The translations under genes were made by a program, and so were the position numbers. Under the pieces are notes generated by a model. That model was given only the letters and a program-made list of their open reading frames with translations, had not been told where the DNA came from and did not search any database. Shown in pieces: positions 4,827 to 14,608 of a stretch of DNA of 16,509 nucleotides (positions are counted from its first letter, which is position 1; each line of letters starts with the position of its first letter). Origin of the DNA: Bacteroidales bacterium (GTDB lineage Bacteria; Bacteroidota; Bacteroidia; Bacteroidales; P3); assembly GCA_017560705.1 (NCBI GenBank), contig JAFZEK010000170.1, positions 1-16,509 on the forward strand, read 5' to 3'.

Positions 4827-5897
4827 TTAGAAGTTCAAAACAACACCTATAGAGTGAGATCCTTTGAAAGGTTCAGCAGATCTATAAGAGTAGTCAAATC
4901 CAAGAGTAGGAACAACTTTGTCACCTTTCTTCTTAGCCAAAGGCACGTTGAAAGTAGCACCAGCAGTAGGGCCTGTTTGTGCAGTAGTACGAGTACTATT
5001 GTCGAAAATACCATTTTCGAAGATAAAACCGGCACGAACTTGGAACATATTCAATAAAGAATATTCAGCACCTAATATGAAATTATCTTTCATAAAAGCA
5101 TTAGATCTGAAGTTACCAGCTACAGTCAAACGTTGATCGTAAGATTCAAATAAGAAGTCGTAAGACAAACCGATGTTCAAACAAGTAGGCATTTCGAAAG
5201 CTTGAGAACGTTCTTCAACAGTTTTAGAAACGCCACCCCAGTCAACCAAAGTACGAGCTAAACCGTCACCAGAGAAACTCAAAGCAGGTCCAATGTTCTT
5301 TAAAGAGACACCAAACTTGAACTCATTGTCGTCGCCGGTTACGTATTGGATACCTGCATCGATAGCAACACCCATAGCCGATACGTTGTCAGTAGACTCA
5401 GAAATAACCTTAACATTAACACCACCATGAATGCTATTAGAAAAAGAGTGAGCATACATAACATTGATGTTGAATAAAGAAGGAGAGTAAGTACCATTAG
5501 TACCTTGTTCAGGACTTTCCACAGTTGTGATAGGAATATCGCCGAAACCAACACCCATGATAGCAACACCAATAACGTCAGCATCGCTCAAACGTTGACC
5601 AAAACCGAAAGCATTAATGGAAGCACCATAACCGCTGAACCATTGAGTGTTAGAATAAATAGCTTGAGTATTACCTAAGAATGCTAAACCAGCTACGTTG
5701 GTAAAAGAAGCTTCTACACCTTGAGCACAAGAAGTATTTACTCCGCCCCAACCAGCACTACTTGCCCATGGGTTAATAAGTAACTCGCTAGCACCAGCAG
5801 TACCTCGACGATCATCATTCCCTGCTATAGCGGCTTCTACTGAAAGTACTGCAATCAGCGAAACCAATACTAATATTTTACTATATCTATTTTTCAT
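4827..5897 (-). CDS. PorV/PorQ-family outer-membrane beta-barrel protein (356 aa)
   Basis: A signal peptide at residues 1-25 ends AAIA before GNDD. The N-terminal mature region GTAGASELLINPWASSAGWGG and the block GVEASFTNVAGLAF (61-74) match the PorV/PorQ family, which typically reads '(T)AGA..L.i...AR..GMGGA...a.....a...NPAGLA'. The remainder is alternating polar/hydrophobic strands of a FadL-like barrel ending in SHSIGVVLNF, with a terminal Phe as in outer-membrane proteins. PorV and PorQ work in T9SS: PorV carries cargo from the translocon to the attachment complex. The length is slightly below that of canonical PorV. The gene is not beside porU but directly after a giant T9SS cargo gene (38-bp gap), suggesting a paralogue devoted to that cargo; this is inference. 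Codon choice looks like that of an abundant protein. Confidence 0.85.
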   Translation of the reverse strand: MKNRYSKILVLVSLIAVLSVEAAIAGNDDRRGTAGASELLINPWASSAGWGGVNTSCAQGVEASFTNVAGLAFLGNTQAIYSNTQWFSGYGASINAFGFGQRLSDADVIGVAIMGVGFGDIPITTVESPEQGTNGTYSPSLFNINVMYAHSFSNSIHGGVNVKVISESTDNVSAMGVAIDAGIQYVTGDDNEFKFGVSLKNIGPALSFSGDGLARTLVDWGGVSKTVEERSQAFEMPTCLNIGLSYDFLFESYDQRLTVAGNFRSNAFMKDNFILGAEYSLLNMFQVRAGFIFENGIFDNSTRTTAQTGPTAGATFNVPLAKKKGDKVVPTLGFDYSYRSAEPFKGSHSIGVVLNF

Positions 5898-5935
5898 ATC
5901 AATTCTATATTTTATATATTCGCGACATCAGTTAA

Positions 5936-8900
5936 TTAAAATTGGAATGCATTTAAGTCAACTGGACGCATTGTTCCAAACCATTTTATTATCTTATCAC
6001 CCATTGGTGTTGAAACATGAATCAAATACATACCACCAGAAATTGGCAAACCTGTATGTGTTTTCAAATCCCAATCCAATGTATAACCTGTTGAAGCATT
6101 ACCAGCATCACTTGGTGAAGGACCTAAACGTCTTACCAATGTACCATCAACTGTGTAAATAGATACAGTAGAAGTAGCAGGAAGATTAGCAATACGAACT
6201 CTAGTATCTAACTGGCTAGATGTTTCGTAAGCAGAGTTGCTATAGTATGGATTTGGTATTACAGAAATATTATCCAAGATTGAATTAGTCAAATCTTCAC
6301 TAGTTTCATACTGGTTAGTCAAAGTGATAACATCAGATGCCATTTCGAACAAATACATAGGTTTGTTTTCATTTTGCAATGTAGCACCTACGTTAGTAGG
6401 ATCAGTTTGGTTGTCACTAGAGAACATAGCGTATGGTTTAGAAACATTCAAGCTGATAGTTACATCACAAGGGATGTCATCGTATGAAGTGAAAGCAAAT
6501 TCACTAGAAGTTAATACAGGCATGTTAACCCACATAACGCTAGAGAATAACAAAGCAGAAGAGTCACGAACTTCAAGAGTAGGTCTGTTAGCTTCAGTAG
6601 CCAATAAACCGTGGTCTAGACCATATCTAACTTCTTGGTTTTCGTATTCCATTATTCTATCCAAAGAACCTAACATTTGGTAAGCCCAAGCACCACCATC
6701 GTAAGAAGGAGTCTTGTAGTTAGCAACTTCAGAAGCGTTATTTAATTTCTTGAACAATTGAGTGTTAGCTCCAAGGATATATAAGTAGTGACGACCACCA
6801 ATTACATAATCGCTAGAACCTAAAGTAAGTTCAGATGTTGGATTCCACAACATATCTTTACCGTTTTGGCTTGGATAACGAGAGTCTTCACCGAACATGA
6901 TGTTCAAACGTTCACCAGTTTCAACATTGATAACGTATCCTGGGAACCAACCCATACCGTTTTTAAATATTTCATTGCCATTAGCATCAGTATAAGTAGT
7001 ATCTTGACCGTTCTTACCTACAGAATTAGCTCTACGCAATTGGAAACGACGAGCATTACCTTCAGATTGAGAGTGGTCATCACTCATTTCTAAAACAGGA
7101 CAACGAGTCCATTTAGATTTATCTTTTGTGATAACGATATAAACACTTGAAATCTTGCTCATATTGTTAAACGACAAAGATTTATTAGAAGCTTGATCGT
7201 AGAACGAACGATATACTTTATCGTAAGATTCACCTACACGGTTAAATCCACCATAAGGACCAACTTTATTCTTGTTAGCATCATATTGGAAATATTGTTT
7301 GTCTGCTACATAGTATCTCAAAGAGAAAGCTGGGTGATAATCTAATAATGAAGATAATCCGTAAGGAGCCCAAATACCATTATCTACAGAAGATACTTGT
7401 AATATCTTTTCACAAGTTTCATTCTTATCTAATGCGTAAGTTTGGTTTACTTGTCTGTCTGAATCATAAATAGATTTGTAGTAGTCTTCATCCAAATAAC
7501 CACCTTGCGACAAAACAACTTCACCAGAAGCATTCAAGAACTCAACTCTGTTAGCTTCGATAAATTGGTTACCAGAACGAATCCAGTTAGTCACCATAGA
7601 GTTATCGTTATCAGCCAAACCGCTCAACCACATTTTGTTTACGTCAGCAAATTCCATCGAAGAAGCTAACATAGAACCATCAATAATAAATCCACCATTG
7701 AAAGCACCACTAGTAGTAATGATAGAATCAATAAATTCAGTAGCTACACCTTTACCATCAGAAATAGATATTGAAATACCAAGATCTAATATCAATTGTT
7801 CATTGTAACGACCGATAGCATGTTCTGAATTGATAGTGTATACATCATCATATATAGCTTTTCCGTCTTTGCGAGTAACAGTCCACATAGCATCAGCACC
7901 AATACCATTAAACTTGATGTAGAATTCACCTGGTTTTACGTTCAATGGGTCAACGATCTTAATAGCCAAAGGACCGTAGTTCTTTTCATAACGAGGTTGA
8001 GCTATAATCCATGGATCTTTCATCTTGCCATTAGCAGCCATAGAAGCTTCGTGAGTTTTTTCTTCACCGGCAGCACCCATCAATTCTTCGATAGATTCCT
8101 TTGTCAAACGCAATACGTTATTACCGTTACCGAAACCTTCGATACGAGTGATGTAAGGAGAAGTACCAAAAGCAGATTGGATAATAGTACCACCATTTTC
8201 AGCTGTTGGATCATGAGGGATAACTTTTATAGGCTCGATAGAACCTTGTTTTTCATTCTTACGACCAGCTAGGTAAGGAGTCTTTTGACCATCTAGCTTG
8301 CTAGCATCAGTTGGGTCGTATGCTTTATAACGGTTGTGAGCGTAAGCTACAGCTATAAAGTAGTATTCTTTATTGTTTACAAGTTTAGTGTTGTTACCAA
8401 CTGCAAAAGCATCGTTAGTAATTCTGAAAGAGTGTTCGATACCAGCGTTAGCACCAGTTACCTTAACAGAAGGAACCATAGCACCAATAGTACCATTCAT
8501 TTCATAGTTTACTAATTTTCCGATAGGCAATGTAGCAGCAGTATCATAGTAGTTTTCAATATCGCATTGAGCAACCAAACGAGCTTTTGTTTCATCACCT
8601 AAGTCAGTAACAGAAACAGTAGCATCTTTCAATTGATAAATTTGATAACCTTCAAATTTGTAAGATCTGTCATCGTTAGTGTAAACGTCAGTAACAGTTT
8701 CTTGACGAGTAGTAGTTACGATGTTTCCTTGTCCATCATATAATGGATTTCCACCACCATCCAATACAGTATCAAGCACGCTAACAATAGTAGAAGAGAA
8801 TTTAGCAATAGAAGGATCTATTTCATTATACTTTTCTTGGTAGTTGTTAGAGTTAGGATTATCATAAGTTAAGTACAATATAACTTCATTGTTCAATTCT

Positions 8901-10849
8901 TGAGCTACGATAGTAGGAGCATCAGGACCGTCAATGATTTTAAAACAGTTTTCGAACAAAGATTGACATTTGTCATCTATTTCACGCAATAAAGCTACAG
9001 AAGCAGCAGGACCACCACTAGCAGATTGAGCGAAAGGAATACCTACAGTAATGTAGTTAACAGCACCAGGTCTTAAAGTAAAAGGACCAGCAGATTGCAT
9101 GAAACGACGGTCGCCAGGAGAGTTAGCAGCTCCAGAAGCATCACCATTCTTTTCAGTCCATTCGAATCCAGGATTTTGTCCATCAGTACCCCAATTCCAT
9201 GGGTCGCTATCTCCAGGATACATAAAGTCTGTTACAAAGTCAGTAGTACCAGAAAGACCGTTACCACCAAATTTCCTACGAGCGTTGTTTTTCCAAACAC
9301 CTGTTAAGTAGTTATAATAGTCATAAGCTTTGCTAGGTTCACCGTTAGCAGCAGAACCATCGTTGTTATAGTATACAAAACGACGCATACCAAAACGTTC
9401 GTCATCAACAATACCATTACCAAAGTTTACACCGTTGATAGCACAGTTTCCTACGATGTCGCCAGGAGTAAAGTACCATACACCACCAGTTTCATCATCA
9501 TAGAACAAATCAGCATTTTCAGATAATTGGATAGTATCATAGCAGTTCAAAGAATCTATCCAATAAGTTTGCAATAGTTCGCTATATCTATCGCTATTTT
9601 TAGCTCTTTCAATATCAATTTTAGGATTATCTTTTCCATCAGGATCCATGTAAGGACCTTGGAAGAAGTCGATACCAATAGCAGGAGGATTACCAGAATA
9701 AGTTTCAGCAGTACCAGAACCATCTTTATCCTTACCATTGTAGCAATAACCCAAACCACGTTTTACGTCACATCCTACATAGTCATCATGTGCATATCCC
9801 AAATCTGGGTCTACCCATTGGCTAAAGTAAGTGTTTCTTAATTCGTATGTAGAACGGTTGATAATTTCGTAAGTGTAGAAAGTCATGTTATTGATTTCAT
9901 CGTTAGTAGAGAAAGCAAAAGCTTGAGCACGAATTTCCAAACCAATAGATTGACCTTGAGATTCAGTGTGAGAGCTACCATTATCATTGAATACCCACCA
10001 AATAGTTTGGTCACCCTTCAATACTTGGTCAGAAAGAATACTACCAGTAATATTTTGGCTACCACCAGTACCATAAACTTGTTCCATAGCACGAGCAGGT
10101 TCGTATTTTTCGCCACGGTTAAGGTTAGCTTTCAAAGTTTTTGGACACAATTCATTGTCAAAATCGTAGTAAGGATAATCACCTTTAGTATAATCATAAA
10201 CACCGTCACCATCCACATCGCGGAAAGGAGCTAAGTATCTAGATTGGTTTTTAGAAGTATTACCATGAGCAGGCCATTCTTTTATAACTTCAGATATAGC
10301 ATCTTCGCTATAATTAGAATTTTGAGTAGCAGTTATTTGAAGAATACCATCTATAGTATCATATTCATAGTCAAACATTCCACGGAAAGTTTGAACTTCA
10401 GATTGAGTTATTTTGAAGTGTTTGTCATATTCATTACAAACTTCCAAAGAAACAGAAGCTTGACCATCAACAGTCAAAGGACCAGGCCAATAGTCGTCAC
10501 CTTCAGAACCGAAACGCAAAGCAGCCAAACGAAGTTGGTCGTTTACGTCAGTACCCCCTACCCACAATGCTGCACAGAACATAGGAGTGGATGTACCATT
10601 AGCAGGAATATAATATTTGGCAATAGCTCCATCATACCACATATTACCATAAGCATTGATAAGAGCACGTACATTGTTGATATTTAACTCTGCTGTACTT
10701 TGAGCTCTCTTACAACGCGACACATCTTTTGTTGCCACCTTTTTCTTCACATTCTTTTTCTCCCATTCACAGTCGCGAGCTATAGCCACTTGAGAAAAAG
10801 ACGCACAAAGAAATGCAACTAATATTACTTTACTAAATATATTTTTCAT
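5936..10849 (-). CDS. Giant secreted protein with T9SS C-terminal sorting domain (1637 aa)
   Basis: A signal peptide (residues 1-24, ending VAIA) sends the protein to the periplasm. The Cys at residue 27 is not in a lipobox. A calcium-binding-like loop DVDGDGVYD is at 211-219, with further acidic loops (KDKDGSGTAE near 373; DPDGKDNPKID near 402). SAGPFTLRPGAVNYITVGIPF (586-606) and a fibronectin-III-like stretch (DAPTIVAQ near 643, FEGYQIYQL 732-740, EYYFIAVAYAHN 828-839) follow. The last 110 residues (1528-1637: NISVIPNPYY..., TRVRIANLPATSTVSIYTVDG, GGMYLIHVSTP, KIIKWFGTMRPVDLNAFQF) form a T9SS type A/FlgD-Ig-like sorting domain. It would cross the outer membrane through T9SS and be attached or released. 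No catalytic domain is recognised. It lies 36 bp after the receptor gene and 38 bp before the PorV-like gene. Confidence 0.88.
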   Translation of the reverse strand: MKNIFSKVILVAFLCASFSQVAIARDCEWEKKNVKKKVATKDVSRCKRAQSTAELNINNVRALINAYGNMWYDGAIAKYYIPANGTSTPMFCAALWVGGTDVNDQLRLAALRFGSEGDDYWPGPLTVDGQASVSLEVCNEYDKHFKITQSEVQTFRGMFDYEYDTIDGILQITATQNSNYSEDAISEVIKEWPAHGNTSKNQSRYLAPFRDVDGDGVYDYTKGDYPYYDFDNELCPKTLKANLNRGEKYEPARAMEQVYGTGGSQNITGSILSDQVLKGDQTIWWVFNDNGSSHTESQGQSIGLEIRAQAFAFSTNDEINNMTFYTYEIINRSTYELRNTYFSQWVDPDLGYAHDDYVGCDVKRGLGYCYNGKDKDGSGTAETYSGNPPAIGIDFFQGPYMDPDGKDNPKIDIERAKNSDRYSELLQTYWIDSLNCYDTIQLSENADLFYDDETGGVWYFTPGDIVGNCAINGVNFGNGIVDDERFGMRRFVYYNNDGSAANGEPSKAYDYYNYLTGVWKNNARRKFGGNGLSGTTDFVTDFMYPGDSDPWNWGTDGQNPGFEWTEKNGDASGAANSPGDRRFMQSAGPFTLRPGAVNYITVGIPFAQSASGGPAASVALLREIDDKCQSLFENCFKIIDGPDAPTIVAQELNNEVILYLTYDNPNSNNYQEKYNEIDPSIAKFSSTIVSVLDTVLDGGGNPLYDGQGNIVTTTRQETVTDVYTNDDRSYKFEGYQIYQLKDATVSVTDLGDETKARLVAQCDIENYYDTAATLPIGKLVNYEMNGTIGAMVPSVKVTGANAGIEHSFRITNDAFAVGNNTKLVNNKEYYFIAVAYAHNRYKAYDPTDASKLDGQKTPYLAGRKNEKQGSIEPIKVIPHDPTAENGGTIIQSAFGTSPYITRIEGFGNGNNVLRLTKESIEELMGAAGEEKTHEASMAANGKMKDPWIIAQPRYEKNYGPLAIKIVDPLNVKPGEFYIKFNGIGADAMWTVTRKDGKAIYDDVYTINSEHAIGRYNEQLILDLGISISISDGKGVATEFIDSIITTSGAFNGGFIIDGSMLASSMEFADVNKMWLSGLADNDNSMVTNWIRSGNQFIEANRVEFLNASGEVVLSQGGYLDEDYYKSIYDSDRQVNQTYALDKNETCEKILQVSSVDNGIWAPYGLSSLLDYHPAFSLRYYVADKQYFQYDANKNKVGPYGGFNRVGESYDKVYRSFYDQASNKSLSFNNMSKISSVYIVITKDKSKWTRCPVLEMSDDHSQSEGNARRFQLRRANSVGKNGQDTTYTDANGNEIFKNGMGWFPGYVINVETGERLNIMFGEDSRYPSQNGKDMLWNPTSELTLGSSDYVIGGRHYLYILGANTQLFKKLNNASEVANYKTPSYDGGAWAYQMLGSLDRIMEYENQEVRYGLDHGLLATEANRPTLEVRDSSALLFSSVMWVNMPVLTSSEFAFTSYDDIPCDVTISLNVSKPYAMFSSDNQTDPTNVGATLQNENKPMYLFEMASDVITLTNQYETSEDLTNSILDNISVIPNPYYSNSAYETSSQLDTRVRIANLPATSTVSIYTVDGTLVRRLGPSPSDAGNASTGYTLDWDLKTHTGLPISGGMYLIHVSTPMGDKIIKWFGTMRPVDLNAFQF

Positions 10850-10885
10850 CTTTATCTTTTTTACAAATTACAAATATGCACCATT

Positions 10886-13800
10886 TTAAAATTGATAAGT
10901 CAACTCTAAACGTATCATTCTAGGTGACGAATAGTTCCAACCCGACATCAACATAATAGCATATAAATCTCTATATGAATCAGGATTCATATATGCATTA
11001 ATCAAAGATTGAGTTTCAGGGTCAGTCAAATATCCATTATCATCTGGGTTACCTGTTACAGAATAAACGCCCAAAATATTACGTATATCCAACACATTTG
11101 TTACTGCAACAGCTGCTCTTAAGAATGTAGGACGTTCTTTTTCACCATTCTTTATATTTATAGTCCACATTTTATCTACAACAGCGTCAACGTAGAATCC
11201 CCAAGGCAAACGAGCACCACGGTAGCTACCTACAATTGTAGATTGAAGGCTAGATAAAGCTTTAGTATAAGGACGACCAGATTGAGCAACAGCATTGATG
11301 TTTACACCAAAGTTTTCAAGTAGATTAACAGTTTTAGAACGTTCTTCACCGTTTTCATCTTTCACTTTGCGTGTCCATGTAGGTCCATTATATTTTGCAC
11401 CTCCTTGATAACGGAAGTCTAAGTTTAGTTTAAACTCATGACGACGGTCATCAGCGATAGGACTTAAAACTTTCAATGAAGAGAAACCTTCTTTGATTAA
11501 TTGTTGCATAGTAGTAGCAGAAATACCTGTACCTTCAGCATATTGTAATGTGTAGTTAGCACTCAAACGAATATTCTTTGTTCTACGCAAGTCATAAGCA
11601 AGAGAGAAACCTTTAGTAGTTTTAAAGTCGATGTTGTCGTATGAATAATAGTTAGGATTAGGATCAGCACCAACATATTGAACTAACTGAATCAAATCTC
11701 TAGTTTCTTTGTAGTAAGCAGAAATCTTGATAGCAGAACTTTGGTTCAAAGCTTGTTCGAAACCTAATTCGTAGTTTGTAATCTTTTCAGGTTTCAAGTT
11801 AGGATTGTTGATAGCTCCGGATACTTGAGACATGAATAAGTAGCTATAGTAATCAGCTTGCCAGCCAGAGGATGGACGACGAGCGATTTGGTCATAACTT
11901 GCTTTAAATTGAGATTTATCAGAAACAGGGAATGAGAAAGCGATACGAGGCATTACTACCAATTGAGGTTCGTAATCTTCGAAAGCATCAGCACTCAATG
12001 TTGGAGTTGAAGAAATATCTTTACGATATGGAGTTGGTTTTCCAGAAGAACCTTTTACTGCGTATGGGTCAGCAACTTCTACACCATTAGCATCATACCA
12101 TGTAGAACCAGAACGGTAACCAACGATAGTAGGATTGTCAGATACAGCGTCTACGTAAGGAACCCAGTCATCACCAGCTTCGCTATAAAGTTCTCCACCA
12201 TAAGCAATGTTACCATTTCTCAATTCTCCTACAGTGTAAGAATCATATAATAAATAAGGATCTTTCAATACCATTTGGTTAGCATCAAAACGGTCTACAC
12301 GAACACCAATGTTGAAGATAAGGTCGTTATTGAATTCAAATTGGTCTTGGATGTAACCAGCCATGTATATTGGAGAGAAAGCTCCGATAGGACGATTAAC
12401 TTTATCATTGAAGAAATCTTGCAATGAAGATTTTCCGTAAGTCAAGTTACCTTTATAGTCATATCCGTAGTAAGAAACTAAAGTATTGTTACCACCACCG
12501 TTGAATAATTCATCAGCAGATAACATATCGATAGAGAATGCACTAGGATCATAAGAGTCAACGTCTATCCAATCAGTAGCAGACAAACCATATCTTTCGC
12601 GGAAAGAAGCATCAAAATAAGTTTGACCATCACCTACTAAACGGTTGTAGCTTACAACAGGATATTCACCAGATTCATCTATGATAGGATTAGACAAGTC
12701 CATTTGTTGGATGTGAGCATTAGCAGATTGACGCATAACAGTCCACAAGCTACGAGCATTCAAACCGTAGTAGTGAGAAGTTCTTTGGTCATATTGGAAA
12801 CCTAATTCCAAAGAGTGTTTTCCAATATCAACACCAGCTCTTGCTTGAACGAAAATATAATCGCTCATAGACTTAGAGTAGCTAGGAGCAGACATACCTA
12901 CGTTGTTGATAAGTCCATATATGCTAGCAGGAGCATCCCCATTACGAAGACCTCTATAGTTTTGTAACATGAACTCATTAGTCAAATAAGGAGCTATGTC
13001 AGCAAATTCTTCAGAAAAATAAAGTTGATTGTTGTAGTTAGCTAATCCGCTATTATATTGAGAAGGAGCAATATATTGCATATTGTCAGCCCAAGCTTGT
13101 TGAACTAAAGCCAATTGCTCTACACCGTTAATCATAATACGTTCGTAAGCGTATGTAGGAATTTTTTCAGTGATGAATGTACCTACGTGACCATACTTGA
13201 AGTAGTCGCTACCGAAATCTCTGTTATAAGATTCTTGAGAAACTCTTTCAAATTGAGCAGTGATGTTGTACATCATGTTCTTTATAGTCAAGCCCGATTT
13301 AGATTTAGGCATAGTAGCGTCAGCTGCAGTATTTTCAGAAGCATCTGGGAAACGATGAGTAAAGTCAGCATTAATAGAGAAACGTTTGTCTTCAGTAATA
13401 GAACCAACACCATTGTCGAAATAGCTATTGTAAAGACCGTTGCTCTTTACATAAGAGAACTCACCAGAAAGTCTAAGGATAGCATGTTCAGTGAAAGCAA
13501 AATCTAAAGAACCTTCACCATAAGCCATGTAGTAAGAATTATTTTTTCTACGTTTTATAGTTGTAAAATCATCAGCAGTTAAATATTCACCAGCATAGTT
13601 GATTTCACCAGTCAAAGGATTATATACCAATGGATTTTGTTCCATTTCGGCAACTTTATCATCGTTTACAACTTGATATAAACGTTCGTTAGGACGATAA
13701 GCTTGAGTGTGGGCATATTGACCCAAACCGCTTAAACGGAAACCAAGTAAAGTTCTTTCAGCTCCTTTAGAACCATCTTCGGCTTTACCTTGTACAGTTA

Positions 13801-14572
13801 CAAGCGGACCTGATAAGTAAAGAGAAAGTCTGTTATACAATCTATAGTCCAAATAAGTTTCATAACGTACCGAACCATTGTACAAGTTTGAAGGAGGACG
13901 CAAAGTAATAATTTGAGTACCACCAATAGCTTCACCATAGCGAGCAGGAGTACCCCCAAGAATTACTTGAATTTCTTCGATAGCTTCTTTAGGAACATTT
14001 ACACCAGTAGACTTACGAGCATTACCAACGTAAGTAACCATGTTGTCCTCACCACGAGCAGTACCAGTACCACCATCACTATAACCCACACCAGCGGTTG
14101 TTACAGCAACGATAGCATCTACAGAGTTACCCGACATACGGTCGATATCCTCTCTACTAACCCGTTGACCCGATTCAGGGTTTCCTTTATCTACCAAAGG
14201 AATTTTGTGTGTTACAATCTTCACTTCATTAAGAACTGTTGAAGCTGTTTCCAGTTTAATAGTTTCAGCATAAGAGAAACCACTAGCCTTAACTGGTACA
14301 TTTTTTAATAAAACAGGACCAAAACCCACAGCAGAAACTTTTACATCGTAATTACCAGGAGCCAAAGGCTTAATTGTATAATTACCATCAAAATCTGTTT
14401 GGGCACCACCTTTCTGTTCACCATTCTGAAGAACGACTACATTCACGAAAGGCTCTGGCTGTTTGTTTGCGGCATTAATAATGGTACCTTTTAAAGTACC
14501 TTGTGCAAAAACCGCAATGTTGGCTGCAAGTAGCAACCCGACTGTTAGCAGTACTTTTCTAAACATACTCAT
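10886..14572 (-). CDS. TonB-dependent receptor with carboxypeptidase-regulatory-like domain (1228 aa)
   Basis: A signal peptide (residues 1-23, ending VFA before QGT) is followed by a CarboxypepD_reg-like domain at about 26-107 (GTLKGTIINAANKQPEPFVNV; TDFDGNYTIKPLAPGNYDVKV; SAVGFGP). The plug domain spans about 120-228 and ends VPKEAIEEIQVILGGTPARYGEAIGGTQIITLRPPS. A long barrel follows, ending RMIRLELTYQF with a terminal Phe for BAM-dependent insertion. Such receptors import substrates through the outer membrane with energy from TonB-ExbBD. There is no SusD partner, so it is not a standard glycan SusCD pair. The next two genes are a T9SS cargo and a PorV-like barrel, which points to an assembly or export-related function rather than plain nutrient uptake. 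The usual 'DG' of the plug 'Y.DG.R' motif appears as YVGNAR. The start could also be Met3. Confidence 0.93.
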   Translation of the reverse strand: MSMFRKVLLTVGLLLAANIAVFAQGTLKGTIINAANKQPEPFVNVVVLQNGEQKGGAQTDFDGNYTIKPLAPGNYDVKVSAVGFGPVLLKNVPVKASGFSYAETIKLETASTVLNEVKIVTHKIPLVDKGNPESGQRVSREDIDRMSGNSVDAIVAVTTAGVGYSDGGTGTARGEDNMVTYVGNARKSTGVNVPKEAIEEIQVILGGTPARYGEAIGGTQIITLRPPSNLYNGSVRYETYLDYRLYNRLSLYLSGPLVTVQGKAEDGSKGAERTLLGFRLSGLGQYAHTQAYRPNERLYQVVNDDKVAEMEQNPLVYNPLTGEINYAGEYLTADDFTTIKRRKNNSYYMAYGEGSLDFAFTEHAILRLSGEFSYVKSNGLYNSYFDNGVGSITEDKRFSINADFTHRFPDASENTAADATMPKSKSGLTIKNMMYNITAQFERVSQESYNRDFGSDYFKYGHVGTFITEKIPTYAYERIMINGVEQLALVQQAWADNMQYIAPSQYNSGLANYNNQLYFSEEFADIAPYLTNEFMLQNYRGLRNGDAPASIYGLINNVGMSAPSYSKSMSDYIFVQARAGVDIGKHSLELGFQYDQRTSHYYGLNARSLWTVMRQSANAHIQQMDLSNPIIDESGEYPVVSYNRLVGDGQTYFDASFRERYGLSATDWIDVDSYDPSAFSIDMLSADELFNGGGNNTLVSYYGYDYKGNLTYGKSSLQDFFNDKVNRPIGAFSPIYMAGYIQDQFEFNNDLIFNIGVRVDRFDANQMVLKDPYLLYDSYTVGELRNGNIAYGGELYSEAGDDWVPYVDAVSDNPTIVGYRSGSTWYDANGVEVADPYAVKGSSGKPTPYRKDISSTPTLSADAFEDYEPQLVVMPRIAFSFPVSDKSQFKASYDQIARRPSSGWQADYYSYLFMSQVSGAINNPNLKPEKITNYELGFEQALNQSSAIKISAYYKETRDLIQLVQYVGADPNPNYYSYDNIDFKTTKGFSLAYDLRRTKNIRLSANYTLQYAEGTGISATTMQQLIKEGFSSLKVLSPIADDRRHEFKLNLDFRYQGGAKYNGPTWTRKVKDENGEERSKTVNLLENFGVNINAVAQSGRPYTKALSSLQSTIVGSYRGARLPWGFYVDAVVDKMWTINIKNGEKERPTFLRAAVAVTNVLDIRNILGVYSVTGNPDDNGYLTDPETQSLINAYMNPDSYRDLYAIMLMSGWNYSSPRMIRLELTYQF

Positions 14573-14608
14573 CTAATTTTCATGTAAAGAATTAATTTAT
14601 TTATCTAT

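Noticed and set aside
10244..10687. Open frames of 70-147 codons antisense to the giant T9SS cargo gene and the receptor gene
   Set aside because: They are shadows of biased codons in highly expressed minus-strand genes, with no start signals, domains or spacing of their own.
10886..14572. SusC of a glycan-uptake SusCD pair
   Set aside because: No SusD-like lipoprotein gene follows; the next gene is a T9SS cargo protein, so a polysaccharide utilisation locus is not supported.
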